From Geobacillus stearothermophilus ATCC 12980 (GTDB lineage: Bacteria; Bacillota; Bacilli; Bacillales; Anoxybacillaceae): 64,000 nt of DNA. The DNA lies in the NCBI RefSeq assembly GCF_030369615.1, contig NZ_CP128494.1:2003501-2067500 (forward strand). The letters run 5' to 3'. The position numbers were made by a program, and so were the translations under genes. Each line of letters starts with the position of its first letter. The stretch's first letter is position 1. The notes beneath the pieces are model-generated. The model was not told the DNA's origin and searched no databases. It saw nothing but the letters and a program-made list of their open reading frames with translations. Shown one piece after another: positions 21,314 to 28,722 of the stretch.

Positions 21314-21390
21314 AACCCCCCTTGGTTTCCTTCGCCCAAGGCTGGCATGAAGCCAGCCTTACGTTTAGCTTGCGGCAAACGCGGGGGGTT
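21314..21390 (-). promoter_or_regulatory. Nested hairpin between nadE and the YhcN-family gene, covering the Shine-Dalgarno
   Basis: Minus-strand AACCCCCC (21383–21390) is complementary to GGGGGGTT (21314–21321), which contains the Shine-Dalgarno of the downstream lipoprotein gene. Between them lies a second perfect 9-bp hairpin, AAGGCTGGC/GCCAGCCTT (21338–21360). A short TTTT follows the outer right arm. It could be the nadE terminator, a structure masking translation of the spore gene, or both. Confidence 0.5.
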
Positions 21391-21424
21391 TATCGCTGTT
21401 AGTTCAACCCAACGAGATGACAGC

Positions 21425-22165
21425 TTAAAACTTCGGCGGCGCAATCGCCAACTGTCGTTTATGATGCGAACGTTCATGAAGCCGTTCAATAATTTTCCGA
21501 TCGCGTTCTGGAATCTCTTCCCCTTTTAAATATTTATCGATCATTTCATACGTCGTGCCCATTTCGCTTTCATCCGTCTGCCCTTCCCACAGTCCGGCGC
21601 TTGGAGCTTTCTTGATAATTTCTTCCGGGACGCCGAGCAGACGACCCATTTCGCGCACTTCGCCTTTTGTAAAGTGAATGAGCGGCACTAAATCGACTCC
21701 ACCGTCACCGTATTTCGTAAAGTAGCCCGTATGCCATTCGGCGGCGTTGTCCGTACCGACGACGAGATAGCCGTAATTGTTGGCGACCGCATACAACGTT
21801 GTCATGCGCAAACGCGCCCTTGTATTCGCATCTCCGAGGCGCGCGCGCTCTTCGCTCCATTCCCCGATGGCTTTCAGCTCGGCCTCGACCGCGCCAAACA
21901 ACGTCCGGTGCGCCTCGGTCAAATCGATGACCAAATGCCAGATGCCGCAGCTTTTCACCACTTTCAGCGCATCTTCCATATCTTTCGGATTGCTTTTGCA
22001 AGGCATGATCAGCCCCAGCGAATCGTCCGGAAAGGCACGCTTAATCAAATGGGCGACAACCGCCGAGTCGATGCCGCCGCTGATGCCGACGACCGCCCCG
22101 TTTAAACCGGCTGATGAGACTTGGTCACGCAACCATTGCACGAGTTTGTCAATTTTTTCTTGCAT
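21425..22165 (-). CDS. nadE: NH3-dependent NAD+ synthetase
   Basis: A 246-residue adenylating amidotransferase-fold enzyme converting deamido-NAD + NH3 + ATP to NAD+, the last step of both de novo and nicotinate-salvage routes. The P-loop GISGGIDSAVVAHL (near residue 28) and VGTDNAAEWHTGYFTKYGDGG are intact, as is PSAGLWEGQTDESEMG. No glutaminase domain, as usual for this short form. ATG at 22165 has AAGGAG upstream; the longer open frame is a shadow. Its retention beside a decayed nadACB locus suggests NAD is made from imported niacin. Confidence 0.94.
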   Translation of the reverse strand: MQEKIDKLVQWLRDQVSSAGLNGAVVGISGGIDSAVVAHLIKRAFPDDSLGLIMPCKSNPKDMEDALKVVKSCGIWHLVIDLTEAHRTLFGAVEAELKAIGEWSEERARLGDANTRARLRMTTLYAVANNYGYLVVGTDNAAEWHTGYFTKYGDGGVDLVPLIHFTKGEVREMGRLLGVPEEIIKKAPSAGLWEGQTDESEMGTTYEMIDKYLKGEEIPERDRKIIERLHERSHHKRQLAIAPPKF

Positions 22166-22199
22166 CCGCCCTCGACTCCTTTTCCAAAGATTCCATTTC

Positions 22200-23144
22200 T
22201 CATTGTAGCATAGCATAAAGGCTACGGACAAACCGTTCTCTCCGCTTGCGGTCAAACACAAGAGGGCGGCGGCGCGCGGCGGCTGACCGCCATTCACGAA
22301 ACACATCAGCCGGAAATAAGAGCGCATGCAAAAACCAGCGTTTTTCCAACCAACGGCGAAGCGGAGCGAAACGGGCGAGTGTTGAATATGACCAACCGAT
22401 ATACGGCAAGAGGCGATTGGCGTATTGGCAATAGTCAAGCCCGGGCGAGGCAAGAGCGGCCGCGTCATAGTCGATGAGGTACATCTGGCCGGTTGTGGTG
22501 CGCAAAAAATTATGGGAGGCGACATCACCATGAATGATGGCAGCAGAATCCTCCGTCAACTCTGGAGCATGCTCGCGACACGTTGATAGACAGTAATCCG
22601 CCCAGCGCAGCGTAAATAAAATGTCTTCTTTGTCCATGATCGTTTCAACAACAGGCAAATGTCGGCAAAACTCCTCATAGCGGCGCCGCCATTTGTCATA
22701 CAGCTGCGCACGCGGTAGCCCTATCGCCTCCTGCTTGCTGCTGGCGATGTTTGCCGTTATGGTATGGTAACGTTCGAGCAAATGAAGTCCGTCAGCGGCG
22801 TCAGCCCAAGCGGCAAACGAGATTGGACGCGCTCCGGCTACATATTCCGTCAGCAGCCAATAGCATCCGCCGGCTTCAACCACTCCTCCGCGCCCGATCG
22901 GCATAGGGGCCGGCGCGTCGGAAAAACCGGTCTTCCTTAATGCGGCAAGAAGCCAGGCGTGCCGCGCGGCCGCAACAGGAAAGCGATACGCTTTGGCGAC
23001 AAACATTCCTTGCCGGGCGGCAATGGCGAAGACATGCGGTTTCAATGCCACAACTTGTTGAATAACAAGCCGATATTGGCGGTCAAGAAGAAAAAAGAGA
23101 CGGCCGACGGCGTCTCTTTCGATTGGATTATTGTTCTTCACCAT
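22200..23144 (-). CDS. CotS-like spore coat protein / phosphotransferase-fold kinase
   Basis: A 314-residue protein of the aminoglycoside-phosphotransferase/CotS-YutH superfamily. The catalytic-loop motif IIHGDVASHNFL (about residue 212) and the metal-site YLIDYDAAALASPGLDYCQY (about 230) are present. The N-lobe Gly-rich ATP loop is weak, typical of CotS-type proteins, some of which may act as glycan or peptide kinases in the coat. ATG at 23144 lies 17 nt inside the 3' end of safA, with GAGGAGAG upstream, so it is translationally coupled to the coat assembly gene. That supports a spore-coat role (inference). Confidence 0.78.
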   Translation of the reverse strand: MVKNNNPIERDAVGRLFFLLDRQYRLVIQQVVALKPHVFAIAARQGMFVAKAYRFPVAAARHAWLLAALRKTGFSDAPAPMPIGRGGVVEAGGCYWLLTEYVAGARPISFAAWADAADGLHLLERYHTITANIASSKQEAIGLPRAQLYDKWRRRYEEFCRHLPVVETIMDKEDILFTLRWADYCLSTCREHAPELTEDSAAIIHGDVASHNFLRTTTGQMYLIDYDAAALASPGLDYCQYANRLLPYIGWSYSTLARFAPLRRWLEKRWFLHALLFPADVFREWRSAAARRRPLVFDRKRRERFVRSLYAMLQ

Positions 23145-25254
23145 GTTCGCTCTCCTCATCCGGCGGTCCGGCAAACAGGCGCGGGCTGGCGGCCGGCGGA
23201 GCAGGCGAAGGCGCATACCCAGGCGGGCTTGTCGGGTAGACGACGCCCGGCCACGGAAGCGGCGCCGCCTGTTGTGGGGCATACCCGTATGGAGCCGGCG
23301 GCACGTACACGCCAGGCGGTGCATACCCCCCATAGTGCGGAACCGGCGAATATACAGGCATATAGGCAACTGGCGGATACCCAGCCGGAGGCGCATACAC
23401 CCCGGGCGGCGCGTATCCCGGCGAAGCGAAAGCGGCTCCCGCTGGCGGCGCCGGCGGGATGGCAGCCCCATGTCCACCCGGCCCAAGAAGCGGTGGGGAC
23501 TCCGCCGATTCACTGCTGCTTTCACTGATGCCTGGATAAGGTGCTGCACCGCTTTCTGGGCTTTCCCCGGCCGGCGGATTGGGCAGCGGAGAATACGGCG
23601 GCATCGCTGGCAACGGCGGCACATAAAACCCTGGCCCCGGCAAAATCGGCGTCACCGGCACACATCCTTGATCACTGCCAAACGCCGGCGCTGGCGGCGG
23701 CGCGACCGGAACGTATGGAATGTTCGGAAGCGGCGGCGCTTCATCACTTTCCGGTTCCATCTGCTCCCCTTTCAGTTTATCCGGGCTTTCTCCTGTTTCC
23801 TCTTTCATAATGCCAGGTAAAATATTGCTCGGCTTCGGCGGAATCGGCGGCAGATTCGACAACGATTTGGCAAATGAAACGTGAGAGGACGCAGCGGCCG
23901 GCGGGATCGTATGCACAAACGGCGGTTCGACAGTCGGCGTTTTCGCTCCCTCGGCGTTCGCGGCATTTGGCGCCTCATTGACCGGCACATTCGGTGTTTC
24001 ATTTACTGGTGCGTTTGGTGTTTCGTTGACAGGTACTTTCAGCTCCCCTTTCCCCGTCGCTTTCGGTGTTTCGCTGACTGGCGCCTTCGGTGCTTCCTTC
24101 ACTGCCGCTTTCGGCGCTTCGCTCACCGGCGCCTTCGGTGCTTCCTTCACCGCCGCTTTCGGCGCTTCGCTCACCGGCGCCTTCGGTGCTTCCTTCACCG
24201 CCGCTTTCGGCGCTTCGCTCACCGGCGCCTTCGGTGCTTCCTTCACCGCCGCTTTCGGCGCTTCGCTCACCGGCGCCTTCGGTGCTTCCTTCACCGCCGC
24301 TTTCGGCGCTTCGCTCACCGGCGCCTTCGGTGCTTCCTTCACCGCCGCTTTCGGCGCTTCGCTCACCGGCGCCTTCGGTGCTTCCTTCACCGCCGCTTTC
24401 GGCGCTTCGCTCACCGGCGCCTTCGGTGCTTCCTTCACCGCCGCTTTCGGCGCTTCGCTCACCGGCGCCTTCGGTGCTTCCTTCACCGCCGCTTTCGGCG
24501 CTTCGCTCACCGGCGCCTTCGGTGCTTCCTTCACCGCCGCTTTCGGCGCTTCGCTCACCGGCGCCTTCGGTGCTTCCTTCACCGCCGCTTTCGGCGCTTC
24601 GCTCACCGGCGCCTTCGGTGCTTCCTTCACCGCCGCTTTCGGCGCTTCGCTCACCGGCGCCTTCGGTGCTTCCTTCACCGCCGCTTTCGGCGCTTCGCTC
24701 ACCGGCGCCTTCGGTGCTTCCTTCACCGCCGCTTTCGGCGCTTCGCTCACCGGCGCCTTCGGTGCTTCCTTCACCGCCGCTTTCGGCGCTTCGCTCACCG
24801 GCGCCTTCGGTGCTTCCTTCACTGCCGCTTTCGGCGCTTCGCCCACCGGCGCCTTCGGTGCTTCCTTCATCGCCGCTTTCGGCGCTTCGCCCACCGGCGC
24901 CTTCGGTGCTTCCTTCACCGCCGCTTTCGGCGCTTCGTTGGCCGGTGCGTCATTCGCCGGCGTTTTGCCTTCTGGAGCAACGGCGCCGAACTCTGTATCA
25001 ATGTCGATCGAAACGAACGGCTTGGCTTCCGCGTATGGGTGCTCTTCTATTTTCGCTTTTTTCGGCGGCGCCTGCCATTTTGTTTCTTTTTTGACCGGCA
25101 CTCCCGCCGTCGGCACTTTGATTTTCATTCCGGGCATAATCATATCCGGGTCGCTTACATGCCCATTTATTTTTTTCAATTGTTCAAAATCAACCCCATA
25201 TTTTTGGGCTATTTTCCAAAGAGTATCTCCCTTCTGAACAATATGGATTTTCAC
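23128..25254 (-). CDS. safA: Spore coat assembly protein SafA with a 16-residue repeat array
   Basis: A 708-residue LysM protein. Residues 1–48 form one LysM domain (VKIHIVQKGDTLWKIAQKYG … MIMPGMKIKVP), which in B. subtilis SafA binds cortex peptidoglycan and organises the inner coat. About residues 104–391 consist of 18 copies of a 16-residue Ala/Pro/Lys/Val/Glu unit, with more degenerate APVNETPN repeats after them. The C-terminal about 220 residues are Pro/Gly/Tyr-rich (YAPPGVYVPP type), as in SafA. B. subtilis SafA is 387 residues, so the array explains most of the extra length. GTG start at 25254 after GGAGGGGGAG. A good sigma-E promoter lies upstream. Confidence 0.9.
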   Translation of the reverse strand: MKIHIVQKGDTLWKIAQKYGVDFEQLKKINGHVSDPDMIMPGMKIKVPTAGVPVKKETKWQAPPKKAKIEEHPYAEAKPFVSIDIDTEFGAVAPEGKTPANDAPANEAPKAAVKEAPKAPVGEAPKAAMKEAPKAPVGEAPKAAVKEAPKAPVSEAPKAAVKEAPKAPVSEAPKAAVKEAPKAPVSEAPKAAVKEAPKAPVSEAPKAAVKEAPKAPVSEAPKAAVKEAPKAPVSEAPKAAVKEAPKAPVSEAPKAAVKEAPKAPVSEAPKAAVKEAPKAPVSEAPKAAVKEAPKAPVSEAPKAAVKEAPKAPVSEAPKAAVKEAPKAPVSEAPKAAVKEAPKAPVSEAPKAAVKEAPKAPVSEAPKAAVKEAPKAPVSEAPKAAVKEAPKAPVSETPKATGKGELKVPVNETPNAPVNETPNVPVNEAPNAANAEGAKTPTVEPPFVHTIPPAAASSHVSFAKSLSNLPPIPPKPSNILPGIMKEETGESPDKLKGEQMEPESDEAPPLPNIPYVPVAPPPAPAFGSDQGCVPVTPILPGPGFYVPPLPAMPPYSPLPNPPAGESPESGAAPYPGISESSSESAESPPLLGPGGHGAAIPPAPPAGAAFASPGYAPPGVYAPPAGYPPVAYMPVYSPVPHYGGYAPPGVYVPPAPYGYAPQQAAPLPWPGVVYPTSPPGYAPSPAPPAASPRLFAGPPDEESEHGEEQ
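24081..24944 (-). repeat. 18 tandem copies of a 48-bp coding repeat in safA
   Basis: The plus-strand unit beginning gcgccttcggtgcttcc recurs exactly every 48 bp from 24081 to 24897 (18 units, 864 bp). Most inner units are identical at every base. Variants cluster at the two ends: 'actgcc' for 'accgcc' in the first unit and near the far end, 'gcccac' for 'gctcac' in two terminal units, and one 'atcgcc'. The translated unit is EAPKAAVKEAPKAPVS. Having no stop in any frame, the array creates long false ORFs on the plus strand. Confidence 0.98.
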
Positions 25255-25331
25255 TCCGCTCCCCCTCCTACACCGATACTGTTTGCACTCTATCCGACCG
25301 ATGCTTGTTTCCCGATATCGTCTTTCAACAC

Positions 25332-25360
25332 AATGTATGACGATGAGCGCCCATTTATGA
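25332..25360 (-). promoter_or_regulatory. Sigma-E promoter of safA
   Basis: Minus strand TCATAAA (25354–25360), 14-bp spacer, CATACATT (25332–25339). The -10 element matches the sigma-E consensus CATACAnT fully, and the -35 has the ATA core. It fits mother-cell expression of safA. Confidence 0.75.
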
Positions 25361-25361
25361 T

Positions 25362-25404
25362 AAAAAAATCCCCGGCCGGACGGAAGCGATTCCGTCACGC
25401 CGGG
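25362..25404 (-). terminator. Terminator of the nadB-nadC-nadA remnant operon
   Basis: Minus strand CCCGGCGTGACGGAA pairs with TTCCGTCCGGCCGGG (one mismatch, 4-nt loop), followed by seven T. It insulates the nad locus from safA. Confidence 0.9.
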
Positions 25405-25412
25405 TTGGGGAA

Positions 25413-25757
25413 CTAGGCAAGAGCAAGCATGCGGTCAAGCGCCGCTTTCGCCTGACAGGCCACTTCGTTCGGAACGGTGATGCTGTCGGCCGTTTCCGCC
25501 ATAAAGTGGACGCCGCAAAATACGATATACTCCGCTTCATCGTTTTTTGCCGCCAGTTGGGCCAGTTGAAGCGAATCGCCGGTCGCATCGGCAAACTGGA
25601 TGACTTCATCTTTTTGGTAGTGATGCCCAGGGATAAACAAGCGGCGGCCGAGCCGCTCTTTTATCGACCGAGCGCGGGCCTCGAGCTCGCTTTTTTCCAT
25701 CGTTCTATAGCGCTCTGGTATGTCATCGAGCCGTTTTAGCTGCTCCAGTACGTTCAT
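25413..25757 (-). pseudogene. nadA: Quinolinate synthase NadA, large in-frame internal deletion
   Basis: A 114-residue open frame. Residues 1–89 match the NadA N-terminus, including [18 protein letters not shown] and [16 protein letters not shown]. The chain then jumps to the last about 25 residues ([22 protein letters not shown]). A complete NadA is about 368 residues, so roughly 250 are missing, including the AGCSMADM cysteine and the other Fe-S-ligating cysteines. Quinolinate synthesis from iminoaspartate + DHAP is not expected. Reading frame, start (ATG after GGGGGGAG) and stop are preserved. It follows nadC by 15 nt. Confidence 0.88.
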
Positions 25758-25772
25758 TATTTTCTCCCCCCG

Positions 25773-26522
25773 TCATTGTAAATCAAAACTAATGTCAAGC
25801 GCTCGAGCGGAATGGGTTAAAAATCCGAGCGAAATGTAGTCGACGCCGGTCGCGCCGTACGCTGCTACGTTGACGAGCGTAATTCCCCCGGACGCTTCGG
25901 TGATGATCGGCTTTGGCACGAGCCGGACAAACGAACGCACTTCATCCGGCGTCCGGTTGTCAAACATAATGACGTCTGCCCCCGCTTTGACCGCGTCGGC
26001 GATCGATCCGCAAAAGGCGATATGGTTGTCTTTGATCATGACGCCATCATACAAGCCAAAGCGATGGTTGTAGCCGCCCCCGCACGTGACGGCATACTTT
26101 TCAAGCATGCGCAGCCCGGGAGTTGTTTTCCTTGTGTCGCAAATGCGCGTATGACTGTCACCGAGCAAATCGACGGCTTGGCGCGTCACGGTGGCGATGC
26201 CGCTTAGGCGCTGAAGCAAATTCAAAATGACGCGCTCGCCGGACAACAGCGCTCTGACCGGGCCGGATGCAGCGGCGATCGCTTCGCCGGCTGCGACCCG
26301 CTCGCCGTCCCGTTTCATAATCGATACTTCGATGCGCGGATCAAGCAGCCGATATCCGGCTGCAATGATGCCGACGCCTGCTATGACCCCGTCCGCTTTC
26401 GCGGCAAACACGCCTGCCGCCCGCTCATCGGCAGGAAAAACCGTTTCACATGTGATATCGCCATCGCCGATATCTTCAAGAAAAAACTGCCGCAGCAATT
26501 GCTCAAGCTTTACCTCGTTCAT
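25773..26522 (-). pseudogene. nadC: Nicotinate-nucleotide pyrophosphorylase NadC, short in-frame deletion
   Basis: A 249-residue open frame. It has the N-terminal FFLEDIGDGDIT, ICDTRKTTPGLRMLEKYAVTCGGGYNHRFGLYDG and MIKDNHI intact, and the C-terminal GADVIMFDN … EASGGITL … YISLGFLTHS. Between CGSIADAV and KAGADVIMFDN about 27 residues are missing compared with B. subtilis NadC (289 aa). The missing stretch is the strand with the VEVE-type motif, whose glutamate is an active-site residue in this family. The enzyme is probably inactive. ATG at 26522. The upstream extension of the open frame only shadows the nadB remnant. Confidence 0.8.
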
Positions 26523-26554
26523 GTCCCATCCCCCTCTTTGTTCACTTGGCTCAT

Positions 26555-26869
26555 TCACCGTCCAGCCGGCAAACAGGCCCATTCTTCTTTCGTCCGCACG
26601 AGGCGCCGCCCGTCTTCCGTCTCTAACACCGCTCCCTCGCCGCGCACCGCCTCCGATACAAGCCCGACCGCTTTTCCTATGGTGGCCAACATCGTCGGAT
26701 GAAACTGGATGAACTCCATATCCGCCACCCCGCCTTGCGCCCGCCATGAGTTGCTGTCCGATCGGCCTTTCTTTGTGAAGATCATCACATTTTCATGCCG
26801 CGGCAAATAGTAAGCGACCGTTAACACCGCCAGTCCGCTGCCGACAATCACAACGCCGCCTTCTCCCAT
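26555..26869 (-). pseudogene. nadB: L-aspartate oxidase NadB, remnant with in-frame deletions
   Basis: A 104-residue open frame where NadB is normally about 530. The FAD Rossmann N-terminus (VVIVGSGLAVLTVAYYLP … NSWRAQGGVA) joins directly to DMEFIQFHPTML … GLVSEAVRGEGAVLETEDGRRLV, normally about 165 residues further on. It then jumps to a short tail (RTKEEWACLPAGR). The capping and C-terminal domains are gone, so it cannot be a functional oxidase. Start ATG 26869 and stop TGA are in frame. It is the first gene of the nadB-nadC-nadA unit, divergent from nadS. Confidence 0.88.
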
Positions 26870-26893
26870 GTTTGGACGCCCCTTTCTTTCCAC

Positions 26894-26905
26894 ATGTCTT
26901 GACAT
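26894..26905. promoter_or_regulatory. Candidate NadR (NiaR) operator between nadB and nadS
   Basis: ATGTCTTGACAT is a near-perfect 12-bp palindrome in the 104-bp divergent region. It overlaps the -35 box of the nadS promoter. The niacin-responsive repressor NadR is encoded two genes away and controls both units in B. subtilis. The assignment rests on position and symmetry. Confidence 0.6.
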
Positions 26906-26928
26906 CTATATTTACACATATTTAAACT
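26899..26928 (+). promoter_or_regulatory. Promoter of nadS-nadR
   Basis: Plus strand TTGACA (26899–26904, perfect) followed after 18 bp by TAAACT (26923–26928, 4/6). The -35 lies in the palindromic operator. Confidence 0.55.
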
Positions 26929-26973
26929 AATGGCAAGAGGTTTGCTGAAAAAAATGAAGTGAGGCGGGAAACG

Positions 26974-28086
26974 ATGATTTATTTGGACTATGCAGCGACT
27001 ACACCGATGTGCCAAGAAGCCATTGCGGCCTACGCCGAAGCAGCAGCTGTTTATTTTGGCAACGAAAGCAGCCTGCATGACATCGGAACGAAAGAAAAAC
27101 AACTGCTCACCTTATGCCGGCGCGAGTTGGCCGCCATGATCAACGGGGAAGCGGAAGGGGTGTATTTCACAAGCGGCGGCACGGAAGCGAACGTGCTCGC
27201 GGTCCGTTCGCTCGTCGCCGCCCGCCGGCAGAACGGAAATCATTTGATTACGACGGAAATCGAGCACGCCTCTCTCCATCATCTGTTCAAACAGTTGGAA
27301 ACAGAGGGGTACCGTGTCACTTACTTGCCGGTCGACCGTTTTGGACGCATCCGTCTCGAAGATTTGGAGCGGGCGATCACGCCGCAGACGATTCTCGCTT
27401 CCATCCAGCACGCCAACTCGGAAATCGGCACCACCCAGCCGCTTGCCGACATCGGCCGCCTGCTGCGGGCGCGCGGCGTCCTTTTCCATAGCGATTGCGT
27501 CCAAACTTTTGCTAAAATACAGCTAGACGTCAAAGCCATGGCGATTGACAGCATCTCGGTGTCCGCCCATAAAGTGTACGGGCCGAAAGGCGTCGGAGCG
27601 GTGTATATCGATCCGCGCCGCCATTGGAGTCCGGTGTTTCGGGGAGCGACGCATGAATCCGGCTTTCGCCCGGGAACGGTCAACGTGCCGGGTATCGCCG
27701 CCTTCATCACAGCCGCAAAGCAGCTGTACGATCGGATGGAAAGCGAGCAAGCGCACTTCGAACGGCTGCGCCGCCGGCTGCTTGACGCCATCACCGTCAA
27801 ACAGCTGCCGATCACGGTCGAAGGCCATCCCGACTACCGGCTCGCCCACATTGTCGGTTTGACCGTTAACGGGTTGGACGGGCAGCTGGTGATGCTCGAA
27901 TGCAACCGCGCCGGCATCGCCATTTCCACCGGCAGCGCCTGCCAGGTTGGACAGCAGGCGCCGTCGCGGACGATGCTCGCCGTCGGAAAAACGCCGGAAG
28001 AAGCGAAGCAGTTCGTCCGCATCTCCTTCGGCATGGCGACGACACAATCTGACATTGACGAACTCGTATCCACGCTCGAACAGTGA
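26974..28086 (+). CDS. nadS: Cysteine desulfurase NadS (NifS/IscS family)
   Basis: A 370-residue PLP enzyme. The start MIYLDYAATTPM is family-typical. PLP lysine lies in SVSAHKVYGPKGVGAVY (about residue 201), and the catalytic cysteine loop in ISTGSACQVGQQAPSR (about 322). In B. subtilis the divergent nifS-like gene supplies sulfur for the NadA Fe-S cluster. Here its client nadA is deleted, yet this gene is complete, so it may serve other Fe-S or thiolation needs, or the NadA loss may be recent. ATG at 26974 follows GAGGCGGG. A GTG 15 nt earlier would put the Shine-Dalgarno inside the gene. Confidence 0.92.
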   Translation: MIYLDYAATTPMCQEAIAAYAEAAAVYFGNESSLHDIGTKEKQLLTLCRRELAAMINGEAEGVYFTSGGTEANVLAVRSLVAARRQNGNHLITTEIEHASLHHLFKQLETEGYRVTYLPVDRFGRIRLEDLERAITPQTILASIQHANSEIGTTQPLADIGRLLRARGVLFHSDCVQTFAKIQLDVKAMAIDSISVSAHKVYGPKGVGAVYIDPRRHWSPVFRGATHESGFRPGTVNVPGIAAFITAAKQLYDRMESEQAHFERLRRRLLDAITVKQLPITVEGHPDYRLAHIVGLTVNGLDGQLVMLECNRAGIAISTGSACQVGQQAPSRTMLAVGKTPEEAKQFVRISFGMATTQSDIDELVSTLEQ

Positions 28087-28114
28087 TCTTGCCGCAAAAG
28101 GGGGGATGGACAGG

Positions 28115-28654
28115 ATGAAGGAGGAAAAGAAAATTTTAGGGGAAGCAAGGCGCCAGCTCATTTTGCAGTGGCTGAAAGAAAGCGACACACCGCTTACCGG
28201 CGCCGAGTTGGCGGCGAAAACGAACGTCAGCCGCCAGGTGATCGTCCAAGACATTTCGCTGTTAAAGGCGCGCAACGAACCGATTATCGCGACAAGCCAA
28301 GGATATCTGTATTTAAAGCCGGCTGAGCCGGCCAAAACGTATACGCGAACGGTCGCCTGCTTCCATACGCCCGAGCGGACGAAAGAAGAGCTGTATTTGC
28401 TCGTGGACTGCGGCGTGACGGTGAAAGACGTCAAAATCGAACATCCGGTCTACGGCGACTTGACCGCGTCGATCATGGTCAGCAACCGCCTGGAAGTGGA
28501 CCAGTTTATCGCCAAAATCGAAGCGACGAAATCGTCGTATTTGCTTCAGTTGACGGATGGGACGCATTTGCATACGCTTGAGGCCGACTCACCGCTGAAA
28601 CTGGATGCCGCCTGCCACGCTTTGAAACAAGCCGGCTTTTTAATTGAAGCCTAA
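28115..28654 (+). CDS. nadR: Niacin-responsive transcriptional repressor NadR (NiaR/YrxA)
   Basis: A 179-residue repressor with an N-terminal winged HTH (GAELAAKTNVSRQVIVQDISLLKARN, residues about 28–53) and a C-terminal 3H domain with conserved His residues (IEHPVYGDL; LTDGTHLHTL) that binds niacin. It represses NAD synthesis and niacin uptake genes when niacin is present. ATG at 28115 has GGGGGG 9 nt upstream; another in-frame ATG 9 nt earlier abuts it. It lies 28 nt after nadS, as in B. subtilis. Intact despite decay of its main target operon. Confidence 0.92.
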   Translation: MKEEKKILGEARRQLILQWLKESDTPLTGAELAAKTNVSRQVIVQDISLLKARNEPIIATSQGYLYLKPAEPAKTYTRTVACFHTPERTKEELYLLVDCGVTVKDVKIEHPVYGDLTASIMVSNRLEVDQFIAKIEATKSSYLLQLTDGTHLHTLEADSPLKLDAACHALKQAGFLIEA

Positions 28655-28678
28655 ACGGAAACCGCATGCACGTAAAGA

Positions 28679-28714
28679 AAAAAACGCGGACAGGAACACA
28701 CCGTTCGCGTTTTT
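28679..28714. terminator. Bidirectional terminator between nadR and pheA
   Basis: AAAAACGCG and CGCGTTTTT form a stem with further pairing inside, with A and T runs at both ends. It lies between the convergent nadR and pheA genes. Confidence 0.85.
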
Positions 28715-28722
28715 CACCTGTT

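Noticed and set aside
21338-21360. Perfect 9-bp inverted repeat as an insertion-sequence end or repeat element
   Set aside because: It occurs once as far as I can see, with no transposase remnant or target duplication; an RNA hairpin explains it better.
22200-23624. 474-codon form of the CotS-like protein
   Set aside because: The first 160 residues are only the antisense-like shadow of safA's Pro-rich tail in another frame (Arg-rich), and the internal ATG has a strong ribosome site.
24081-24944. Regular 48-bp repeats as a possible CRISPR array
   Set aside because: The repeats are directly tandem without variable spacers, lie within a coding frame, and no cas genes are nearby.
23881-25416. 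Three long plus-strand ORFs (511, 419 and 334 codons) opposite safA
   Set aside because: They arise because the 48-bp repeat has no stop in any frame. They have no ribosome sites or families, and the safA frame has LysM and coat features.
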